Shown here: in pieces, positions 55,030 through 64,000 of the stretch
Layout: every line of letters begins with the position of its first letter
How positions within the stretch are numbered: position 1 is the first letter of the stretch
From: Bufo bufo
Taxonomy: Eukaryota; Chordata; Amphibia; Anura; Bufonidae
DNA: 64,000 bases
Assembly (NCBI RefSeq): GCF_905171765.1
Contig: NC_053397.1
Location: 7,259,677-7,323,676, forward strand
Reading direction: 5' to 3'
Notes under the pieces: model-generated
What the model was told of the DNA's origin: nothing
Database searches by the model: none
What the model saw: the letters and a program-made list of their open reading frames with translations, nothing else
Program-made: the position numbers and the translations under genes

Positions 55030-55341
55030 CGTTCCAATGTGTTTCCTACCAAAGGTTTCCAAATTAATAAAAAACTGATGACAACAATGAAACATTAGGA
55101 GACATTGATGGAATATAGAATCATGGAGGGTGAATGTATAATATATCTGATACTAAAGTCGTCCTTCATTTTAAAGTCATTGGTTCTCCCAGGAGATGAA
55201 GCCACAGACGCCCAGACCTCTGCTCTGCAGAACTAGGAATAATTTAATTGGGTCTCAGGACGCTCAATTTCATGGTTGTTTATAGTGAAGGATCATGCAA
55301 TTTTATTTTATTTTTAACCAGTGAAGATCCATAATGTAATC

Positions 55342-55661
55342 AAAGGGCTTATCCAGTAAATACTATTGATGACCTATTCTTAAGATAGGTCACTAATATC
55401 AGATTAGCGGGGAGGTTGGTAGCTCCGTGAGTGAGGTCACCATACATCTGTCACATTGCCTTTTTGCAGCTCAGCCCCATTGATGTGGATGCGGCTGAGC
55501 TGCAACACCAGGCAAAGCTGCTATACAATTTACAGCGTTGTTCTTGGTGAGCTGCCGGGAAATGGCTGCAGCTGCTCCCTAGAACAGCTGTTTAGTGCTG
55601 GTGCCGAGACTCGGACCTCCACCGATGTGATGATGATAACCTATCCTGAGATAACCCCTTT
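55342..55661. mobile_element. Small non-autonomous inverted-repeat element (copy 2)
   Basis: Ends AAAGGGCTTAT and ATAACCCCTTT. It lacks the about 50-base G-rich segment seen near 430-480 in copy 1. Confidence 0.65.
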
Positions 55662-55879
55662 AATCATTTCCAAGGGAATGCATTGACAGCAAAAGCCCTC
55701 TGTGGAAGAAATGTATATTTGGTCCTACTCTCCAGAGCAGTCTTCTTTTGTATTTTCAGTAAATATGAGCCATGAAATTAAGAAGTTTAGTCCCTTACAT
55801 GAAATCTGATAGGACTTTAGAAAGCTGCTTTATTGGTGGTTGTGAGACTCCTACCTAGTGGACGGTGTGTGGCTGCGTT

Positions 55880-57150
55880 CCCCAACATCGCCTGATATGC
55901 AACCTTTCCACCTGTTGGAACTCCACCCTCCACATATTGGACCAACTATATGAGCAATGGAAGGCCGTAAATGATTTCTTGATGATACAAGCGGACAGGA
56001 GCACTCCCCTATGAAACTTTGATGTTAGCCAGTGGCAGCTCATGCGTGACACCTGCCATTTGCTCAGGTCCTTAGACGAGGCCACTTTATTTGTCAGTCA
56101 CCAGTAGTACAGGATAAACGACATCATTCCACTCCTTCACGTCCTGAAGCAGATGCTGATAAATTTGGCTGGCCAGTGGACAGGAGACGTGGCACCTACA
56201 TCTCACAGCCACCTAAGCCCTGTGGGGGCTGAACTGGAGGAGGAGGAGGAGGACATTCACGCACAAGCAATGTATACAGAAGTGGGTGATTTTTCTGCAC
56301 AAGTGACAGGAGAGGAGCAAGAGGAGGTAGAGGGTGATGAGGAATACCAGGTAGATGTCCTCTACACACTGTGGCAGTATGCAGTGGAGATGGAGGCAGG
56401 GAGTCCCTCCAAGTCCCTTGCGCAAATGGCCAGATGCATGTCGAGTTGCTTGCATAGTGAAAGCCATATTATCACCATTCGGCAGAAGGATGACTATTGA
56501 CTCTCTACCATGTTAAACCCTCCCTACTTCTCCAAAATGTTTTTTTTTTACACCTGATGAGGGAGAATAAACTCAACTATTATCGAGACATACTATGTAG
56601 CCAGTTAGTCGCTGCCTATGTGCGCCATCGCCCATCCCCACGAAGGTCTGAGGAGGGGGGGCCCTCTGTGCTCACGTTCCACTGCCATGACTTCTGAGGG
56701 GGGTATAGGAGCAGCACCAGCTCTATCAGCAGCAACTTAAGCCTAAAGTCTCTAACGAGCACTTTTCTTTACCCGCCTACTAAAGAAACCACCCACCAGC
56801 AGCAGCAGCAGCAGCAGTAAGACATGAAGCAGAACCTGAACCAGCAGGTGCTGTCATACTTGGACAGCACCCTGCCACCTCACATCCAAGATCAACTGGA
56901 CTACTGGGCAGCCAAACTTGATTTTTGGCCGCAACTGGTCAAGGTTGCCTTGGACAAGCTTTCCTGCCTGGCCAGTAGTGTGGCATCAGAGCAAGTGTTT
57001 AGTGCAGTGGGGGGAATAATTACCCCAAGGAGAACTCTCCTGTCCACCTAAAATGTGGAGAGACTGACCTTTGTGAAGATAAAGGTGTGGATCAGCCAGG
57101 ATTTCCACATGCCAGTGCCTGATGCATCAGACCAGATCATTCTGGGTGTC
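55880..57150 (+). pseudogene. hAT-family transposase, broken (copy 2)
   Basis: Same order of blocks as copy 1: WNSTLHILDQLYEQWKAVND near 55920, DIIPLLHVLKQMLINLA near 56125, acidic run near 56240, YLDSTLPPHIQDQLDYWAAK and FWPQLVKVALDKLSCLAS (56850-56975), SSVASEQVFSAVGGIITPRR, then a TAA at 57049 before NVERLTFVKIKVW. The stop and the frame changes near 56500-56560 make it dead. A CAG run at 56800-56818 is longer than in copy 1. Confidence 0.8.
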
Positions 57151-57925
57151 ACACCCAAACTTTGTGAAAAGCAACCCGTTCCTTCTGGCCACCTGCTTCA
57201 GCCAACTATTCTGATGCTGCCTGGTGCCACACACCTGCTGCATCTGCTGCTATGGTATCCTACCGTCACCCACCATCTTGTGCTGTTACTGCAACTGCTG
57301 TTGCCCCCCACCCTGTGACTGACCACTTTGTTGGATCCTCATGCGTTTGCCACCCTCACCACTCTATGACAGGGCCACTATTGACCTTGTTGACATCACC
57401 ATTTACTTTACCCTTTTTCTGATCTGTCATAAGGACAATAAAATGAGAAACACAGCAGATCCTGTCTATATAGCAGCTGTAAGGCATGTATGACATAGTC
57501 CCTATTTTGCATCAGGATTGGATCATGATTTGGAAGCCAAAAGCAGGAGTGGGTGCAAAACACAGAAGACTTGCAAACTTTCCAATCATGTGTCATCTCT
57601 CTTTTGGATCCACTCCTGTTTTTTTTTGCCTTAGCAATACTGATGGATTACTGACCAAATGCTGACCGAGTGAAGGCGGATGCTCAAAAGACAGGATCTG
57701 TTTTTTTGGGGTTGTTCTTATGACGAATCAGAGGAAGGGCAAAATAAACAGTGATGTCAACACAGACTTACTGCTGACACCCTCTCCACATGTTCAGGGG
57801 GGCTCTACTAGTATCAGTAACAGAACAGGTTCTGTAGAAATCTATGTGGAATCAGCAGATGACTGTGGGCTCTTTCACTCTATAGTAGAATCTTGGACCG
57901 CTGCATGGTTCTTTATACCTGATGC
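57151..57925. other. Sequence between hAT and gypsy-4
   Basis: Ends the duplicated block, then unique sequence with imperfect inverted motifs (AGCAGGAGTGG near 57540 against CCACTCCTG near 57609) suggesting another small inverted-repeat element. No gene. Confidence 0.45.
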
Positions 57926-58709
57926 TGTCACGAACCAGCGGGTGTGAAACCACTGTGTCACATGTCCAACCTCCTCTAAGGGCGTTGTCTAAGTGTACCC
58001 CTCGATTCTTTACAGTACCCCTCATGGTGGGGATAGACTTTCCCGAGGGGAACACCAGGTCACTACCTCTTGAGGAGGGTAGGCACACGAGGCAGCTGGT
58101 CCAGACAGATCAGGAGATACCTGAGTAGGTACCAGAAGTACAAATGTAGTCATGCAGGCATGGTCGTTACCAGGAGCAACAGTGCAGGACCAAAGGATGA
58201 GGCAGAGACGTAGTCAGACAGGCAAAAGGTCAGGGCAGGCGGCACAGGTACAGGTCAGGCAATCCGGTTCGGCAACAGGAGAGTCAATGCAAGCAGGCAG
58301 GGATCAGACGAGTAGCAGAATCCAGGAATGAAGTATAAGTCAGGAGCACACGCGAGTATTAGGAACTTGGCAAACAACAGGACCTTGACACTGAGGCATC
58401 TGGGAAGGGGGCTGAGCCACTTTAGTACCTGCAGGAGAGCGTGGGTTGGTCAGCGAGGTCACATGACCTAACCCATGCAGCCCAGGGAGTGATGCGCGCA
58501 GCCCCTAGGACAGTGTAACCAGAAACCAGCAGCAAGCATGCTGTGGCCAGGACTGAGTGGAACCTGTGGAGCGGAGTCCTCAGCTCCACAGAACGTACAG
58601 CGACAGAGCCCAGGACTGCAACGGTGGACGGAAGGATCACCACTGAGCACGGCACCCATATCCACGGTGGTAAGCGGGGAAACAGCGGCGTACAGCAGCC
58701 GCTGTTACA
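57926..58709 (-). repeat. gypsy-4 3' LTR
   Basis: On the minus strand TGTAACAGCGG...TTCGTGACA. It contains a series of CAGGCAGG-type repeats and is unlike the LTRs of gypsy-1 and gypsy-3. Confidence 0.85.
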
Positions 58710-60290
58710 GAACCCTGCCCCCTCTTCTTGAGTCCACGATGGGACAAAAACCTTTTTATCAAGCCCGGCGCATGAATATTCTCCTCTGGCTCCCAAGACC
58801 TCTCCTCAGGACCGAAGCCCTTCCAGTCCACCAGATAGTAGGTCTTTTTGCCACGCTTCTTGAAGTCCAAAATGTCATTGACCTCGAATGTCCACTTTGA
58901 ATCTTCAGATATCAAGGTAGGAGAAGACGGAGACATCGAGAAGTGGTTAAGGGCTACAGGTTTAAGCAAGGACACGTGGAAGGCATTGGGAATACTTAGA
59001 GAGAGTGGTAGCCGTAACTTATAAGTCACTTCATTGATCCTCCTCAAAACCACGAAGGGTCCAAGGAACCTAGGCCCAAACTGGAAACTAGGAACCCTTA
59101 AACTGATGTTTTTGGAGGATAGCCATACCTTGTCTCCAGACGAGAACTGATGCGGTTTTCTCCTTTTCTTGTCTGTATTCATCTTTATGCGGGTCACCGC
59201 TTTACTGATGGTATCACACCAAATCTTCACAAAATCCCTAAAAGAAGAATCTGCAGCTGGTACCCCAGAAGATATAGGGACAGTGAGAGGCATACAAGGA
59301 TGTTGCCCCAAAATGACAAAGAAAGGAGAGGATCCAGTGGACTCACTAGTGTGGTTATTATAGGAGAATTCTGCCAAAGGTAGCAATTGTACCCAGTTGT
59401 CGTGTTGAGCTGAAACAAAATGCCGAAGATAGTTCTCCAACATCTGATTGACCCATTCAACCTGCCCTTTGGTCTGGGGATGATAACCGGAAGAGAAGTC
59501 TAGGTCAATCTCTAGCAGTCAGCAGAGAGCTCTCCAGAGCTTAGAGGTAAACTGGACCCCACGATCAGAAACAATATTCCCAGGTAAACCATGTAAACGG
59601 AATATATGTTTCACGAACAGTTTAGCAAGTTCCACAGCCGAGGGCAATCCAGTCAAAGGAACGAAGTGCACCATCTTGGAGAAGCGGTCCACGACCAGCC
59701 AAATAGCTGTACACCTGGCAGAACATGGCAGATCTGTAATAAAGTCCATGGCAATGTGTTGCCAAGGAGCATCAGGAACAGGGAGAGGTAACAACAGCCC
59801 GGGTGGTTTGATCCTGGAGACTTTATTTTGAGCACAGACGGTGCAGGCAGAGACATAATCATGCACATCCTTGGACAATGTGGGCCACAAGTAGTGGCGA
59901 GACATGTCCTGTGGTTTTGCAGATCCCTGGGTGACTGGCTAGTTTGGAGTTGTGCCCCCAAGCTGAAATTCGTCTCCTCTTGGCAGATGGCACGAATGTC
60001 TTCCCGGGGGGATGTCTTTTATCAAGACAGGAGCTACTGTGATCAATCGGGCAGGATCTACAATGTACTGAGGCTCCTCCTGCTGGTTGGAGAAGTAAAA
60101 GGACCTAGACAGCATATGCGCCTTGATGTTATTCTTAGCCGGGCGAAAGTGCAGCTCAAAATCGAAACGGGAGAAGAAGAGAGCCCCCCTGGCTTGATGA
60201 GGGTTTAGACACTGGGCGGTCTGCAGATATGTGAGGTTCTTGTGATCGGTGAAGATTATCACTAGATGTTGGGCCCCCTCTCCCATCCAA
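58637..60290 (-). pseudogene. gypsy-4 RNase H, integrase and chromodomain
   Basis: RNase H tail (IIFTDHKNLTYLQTAQCLNP and an ADALSR-like AHMLSRSF), a break near 59940, integrase finger remainder and core (CTVCAQNKVSRIKPPG, HIAMDFITDLP, SDRGVQFTSKLWRALC), another break near 59519 with a stop, then QHDNWVQLLPLAEFSYNN, the GPF region (GPRFLGPFVVLRRINEV) and a chromodomain (FEVNDILDFKKR, YYLVDWKGFGPEERSWEPEE). The frame runs into the LTR at its end. Confidence 0.9.
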
Positions 60291-62704
60291 TCTAACAGAA
60301 GATTTTTTTTTAGATCGGGTCTCTCAAACAATACAGACACCAAACCCCACCCCACCGACCAGGAAGATCCTCACCAGCTTTCTGTCCCTAAGCCCCTTGA
60401 TCAAACCGCTAGATTCACCCCACTTAAGCACCCCTTCAACAACGCGATCACTGAAAATTACCCACTTTTACACTCCAGTATCAAGCATAAAAAAAAAAAA
60501 GCGACAAAATACGCGCATCAAAACAAGAGACTCAAACCCAAAAAACTAGAGAATCACTAGACCTCAAAAGTAAGCATTTTTAATTTGTCCAACCATTCAC
60601 TTACACCTAACGAAATAAAACTCTTACAAAAGGGCCTTTCATTTTTCCCTACAAACAAACCTGACTTATTCAAATTATTTGTAGACTTAAATCAATTCAT
60701 ACAAAAACTCACCCTTCATAGACATTTCACCATCAAAGATTACACCTGGTTAGACTCTACAAAAGAGCCCACTATTGTTACTCAGTCTCATTCCCCGCCG
60801 CACTTCACCACATTGACTAGTCCTCATATTCCCCCAACTCATGGTACTACCTCGGATCCCTCATCCTACAGTAATCCCATGAAGCTGAAATCAAGCTTCT
60901 ATCCCTCAAGAGTAAAGGTCCGCACATCGAGAGCTTCTATAATATGGTTCTGGCGGACCTAAGAGAAAATCTGTCCACTGTCTCTATCAGCAGACAAGAA
61001 AAAAATCTTTACCCAGAACTTACCCAGGCCTTAAAAACCCTTGCCAAGAATAACGATATTGTCATTAAAAGTGCTGACAAAAGGGGGGGGGGGGTATAGT
61101 TATTATGGACTCCAACTATTACATATCCGAGTCCCTCCGTATCCCATCTGACCATGATTATTATAAACCATTGACATATGACCCCACCCATGAATATAAG
61201 AAACAACGATATGAACTTGTAGATGAAGGCTTCAGCACTGGTGCTATCGACAAAAAATTTAGAACCTTTTTAAAAATCCACCACCCATCAACAGCTAGTT
61301 TTTACTTCTTACCAAAAATCCATAAGTCTCTTAACAACCCCCCGGTAGACCCATTATATCTGGTATTGGTTCTCTCACCACAAACCTCTCCGAATATGTT
61401 GATAGTATATTACAAATATATGTTTCTAAATTACCATCCTACCTCAGGGACACCTCTCATTTATTAAACATCTTAGAGACCCTCCAATGGGAGGAAGCCT
61501 TTAATTGGGTAACATTGGATGTATCATCACTGTATAGTAATATACTTCATTCCCTCGGCCTGAAAGCAATAGAGGCAGTTCTGCTCTCAGACCCCATGAT
61601 GCCTGTTGTGGAGCTGGAGAGCTCCTTCAGTGACAGACTGCTGCATCCTAGGTGCACGAAGGAACATTATTGGAGGTCCTCCCAGCAGCGGTTAGGATTT
61701 ATAACCACCACTGTTCCCAGAAACCCAGTAGTGAATTTTTAAAGTAAATTCTATGTTATGTTTTTCTTGTATTTTACTCTTTCATTTCGAATTACTTTTA
61801 TTTTGCTCCTGTTGTGAATTTGATTGCTGCTGTTATGTCAAAATTTCCCCACTGAGGCACAATAAAAGGATTTTCTTCTTCTTCTTCTTCTAACATTTGT
61901 AAAGGGACTCGAAGACAATGATTGGAACCTGACATTTACCCTTGAACATTACCCAAAAGAAGCTGTTTTTTTAGACTTACATCTAGATATAGTGAATAAC
62001 CAAATTGTCACCAAAACACATTTCAAAAAAGTCTTGACACCAACACCTAGATTTCAAGAGCTGCCTCCACTATAGATGGAATAACAACATTCCCTACAGC
62101 CAAATGAGAAGGATCAGGAGAAATTGCTCTGATGACAAAACACTGCAAGAACAGTTAGACATGGTGGGAAAAAGATTCCAAGATAAGGGATATCCCACCA
62201 ATTTAATGTATCCTAAAGGAAGACCCTACTTGAAAACCAAAAATAGAGTCTACTAAACAAAAAAGACAAACCGCAAAACTCCAGACACTCCCAACTTAGC
62301 TTGATTACATGCTATAATACTAAACATGCGGAGATCAGGAAAATCCTGACCAAACACTGATCAGTGTTACTGAAGGATCCCATCATAGGGAAAAGTATTC
62401 CAAAAGTCCTGAGTCTAACGTACCGAAGAGCGCAAACGCTCAAAGACATCCTCGCACTATCCTGTCCGAAATTAAAAAAGGAACACGACGGGCAGTTACC
62501 CTATGAAAAAATAAGATTGGCTGCAAAGTGGGCTCCTACAAGTGTGGTATAAGGAGGTGTAAGTGCTGCACTATGATTACTGACAATAAAAAGGTACTGA
62601 CATTGACGACCCTTGAGGATCCTATTCTACTACGACATAACATGAACTGCATCACTTCAAATGTAATGTATCTACTACAATGTTCCTGTAACATGTATTA
62701 TGTG
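60291..62704 (+). pseudogene. Penelope-like element PLE-2, broken
   Basis: Plus-strand Penelope polyprotein in many frames: N-terminal FNLSNHSLTPNEIKLLQKGL near 60575, ALKTLAKNNDIVIKSADKRG near 61025-61085 (with a G run), FYFLPKIHKSLNNPP near 61310, RT motif A VTLDVSSLYSNI near 61513, then a LINE insertion. It resumes after that with WNLTFTLEHYPKEAVFLDLH, QMRRIRRNCSDD, PIIGKSIPKVLSLTYRRA, and the GIY-YIG entry NVMYLLQCSCNMYYV, where the hAT-like element interrupts it. The segment with the catalytic Y-x-D-D is absent. Non-functional. Confidence 0.88.
61605..61891 (+). mobile_element. LINE 3' tail inserted in PLE-2
   Basis: The Penelope frame stops near 61605 and continues at about 61893. The insert encodes a LINE-like C-terminal piece (DRLLHPRCTKEHYWRSS, then RLGFITTTVPRN), ends with AATAAAAGGATT and a TTC microsatellite, as in L2/CR1/Rex1-type LINEs. 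It replaced the RT active-site region. Confidence 0.7.
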
Positions 62705-64000
62705 TAGGGATGAGCGAACCCGAACTGTATAGTTTGGGTTCGTACCGAGTTTTGGGGTGTCTGGGTTCGGCGCTTTCTTGGCGCTTTTTGAAAGGCTGCA
62801 AAGCAGCCAATCAACAAGCGTCATACTACTTGCCCCAAGAGGCCATCACAGCCATGCCTACTATTGGCATGGCTGTGATTGGCCAGTGCAGCATGTGACC
62901 CAGCCTCTATTTAAGCTGGAGTCACGTAGCGCCGCACGTCACTCTGCTCTGATCAGTGTAGGGATAGGATGCAGCTGCTGCTGTTAGGGCGAGATTAGGC
63001 AGGGATTTATTTATTGAAGTGATCGATATACAGCTGTGTATCATACAACCTCTGCTATTCAATTGCTCACTGTTTTAAGGCTGCCCAGAGCGTTTTTCAG
63101 TCACTTTTTTCTGGGGTGATCGGCGGCTATTTTGTGTCTTGTGGTGCGCCAGCACAAGCTGCCACCAAGTCCATTTTTAACCATCAATAGTGTGTTGTTT
63201 TTTTTTGCTATATCCTACATCAGGGGCTTGGCTGTGCTTGCTATTTTATTGAGGGATAAAATACAATTGCCAAAATAGCAGTACCCTAAATCTGGTGTTT
63301 CAGCTGTGGCTAGCCAATTGTAATACTGTCTGCTGTCTGCCGAAGCACAGTTTTTGTTCTGGGTTGAATACAATTCCCAACTTAGCAATTCCCTAAATTT
63401 GTGGTTTCTGCTCTATCAGGCCAAGGTTAAATCTATCCATAAAAGGGTATATTAGATTGAAGGTGCGGATAGGGTCATCCTCAATAACTTCACACGCTAC
63501 CATGCATTTTCAAGTCTAATTCTGTCCGTAAAAGGGATACCTGTCATCCAGCGCCTAAATACTAGGCCTACAATTTATATTCAGCTAAATCTGTCGTTAC
63601 TGCTGTGCCTGTATTAGTGTAATACGGTACCTAAATAGATAGCCAGATAGTGTTAGGTGCCTGTAAAAAAAGGCCTGAATTTGAATTCAATACATTGGGC
63701 CAAATAATTTTTTTCTTATTGTGGTGAACGATAACAATGAGGAAAACATCTAGTAAGGGACGCGGACGCGGACATGGTCGTGGTGGGGTTAGTGGACCCT
63801 CTGGTGCTGGGAGAGGACGTGGCCGTTCTGCCACAGCCACACGTCCTAGTGAACCAACTACCTCAGGTCCCAGTAGCCACCAGAATTTACAGCGATATTT
63901 GGTGGGGCCCAATGCCGTTCTAAGGATGGTAAGGCCTGAGCAGGTACAGGCATTAGTCAATTGGGTGGCCGACAGTGGATCCAGCACGTTCACATTATCT
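62705..64000 (+). mobile_element. hAT-like element, 5' part (runs off the right edge)
   Basis: Starts TAGGGATGAGCGAACCCG in the GIY-YIG codons of PLE-2. The terminus resembles TAGTGATGAGC of the hAT element at 24543-25671. A hairpin (GGCCATCACAGCCATGCC with TGGCATGGCTGTGATTGGCC) stands at 62839-62884. The predicted 8-bp target sequence is ATTATGTG (62697-62704); the second copy is outside. Confidence 0.6.
63737..64000 (+). CDS. RGG-rich N-terminus of an element-encoded protein (partial, open at right edge)
   Basis: From ATG 63737 the frame stays open for all 88 codons to the window end. The first 33 residues are rich in R and G (KGRGRGHGRGG, GAGRGRGRS), followed by a polar S/T/P linker and a likely folded part (LQRYLVGPNAVLRMVRPEQV, ALVNWVADSGSSTFTLS). 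The position 1 kb inside a hAT-like end suggests a transposase or associated protein, but no BED finger or catalytic motif is in view, so the product is not assigned. Confidence 0.5.
   Translation, partial: MRKTSSKGRGRGHGRGGVSGPSGAGRGRGRSATATRPSEPTTSGPSSHQNLQRYLVGPNAVLRMVRPEQVQALVNWVADSGSSTFTLS

Larger units (their letters stand above)
54979..57430. repeat. Segmental duplication, copy 2
   Basis: Partner of 1-2820: receptor start, flank, small inverted-repeat element and hAT remnant in the same order and orientation. The full receptor lies on its left, so the duplicated unit extends beyond the window at copy 1. Confidence 0.9.
57926..60290 (-). mobile_element. gypsy-4: chromovirus, 5'-truncated
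   Basis: A 784-bp LTR (57926-58709, TGTCACG...CTGTTACA) and the 3' half of pol on the minus strand. Gag, protease, RT and the 5' LTR are missing: similarity ends in RNase H near 60290, where the Penelope element begins. A purine tract (AGAAGAGGGGGCAGGGTTC on the complement) precedes the LTR. Confidence 0.9.

Overview
The window looks like genomic DNA of an anuran amphibian (inferred from the repeat families and the olfactory receptor; no species call is possible). Nearly all of it is transposable-element sequence lying between two tandemly duplicated olfactory receptor (OR) loci. The first receptor enters at the left edge (bases 1-50, minus strand, N-terminus only). The second is complete and intact at 54073-55029 (minus). 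The same 5' flank follows each start codon: a small inverted-repeat element, then a dead hAT transposase. The pair is therefore a direct segmental duplication with an offset of about 55 kb, and the DNA between the copies is filled with transposons.

Left part (2.8-24.5 kb): a 5'-truncated LINE carrying a 31-bp tandem expansion; a very young, complete Ty3/gypsy chromovirus (gypsy-1, 4275-9542) with identical 456-bp LTRs, a perfect 5-bp target duplication and one uninterrupted 1443-codon Gag-Pol frame; a broken retroviral env with LTR (minus); the 3' half of a Penelope-like element with a candidate hammerhead ribozyme; palindromes, a 330-bp satellite and a minisatellite; a fold-back Tc1 derivative; and a Gmr1-type gypsy element (gypsy-2, 18433-23873, minus) whose integrase lies upstream of its reverse transcriptase.

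Middle part (24.5-34.9 kb): a non-autonomous hAT element with an exact 8-bp duplication; the first of three TTAA-flanked, palindrome-rich elements (A); a gag-only retroelement remnant without pol; and a GC-rich ladder of hairpins next to a TATA box.

Right part (34.9-64 kb): a nested stack of 19 kb. A chromovirus (gypsy-3, 34866-53887, 5-bp duplication CTCCT) has been hit three times: by TTAA element B inside its reverse transcriptase, by TTAA element C inside its primer-binding site, and by a full-length LINE-1 (16-bp duplication) inside its LTR. Beyond OR copy 2 lie the duplicated hAT, a 5'-truncated chromovirus (gypsy-4), a second Penelope-like element (itself interrupted by a LINE tail), and the start of another hAT-like element that runs off the window with an open RGG-rich frame.

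The most interesting signals are the inferred self-priming of two separate chromoviruses (leader complementary to the predicted RNA 5' end), the TTAA elements built almost wholly of hairpins and alternating inverted modules, and the ribozyme candidate in the Penelope element. I saw no tRNA, rRNA or CRISPR.
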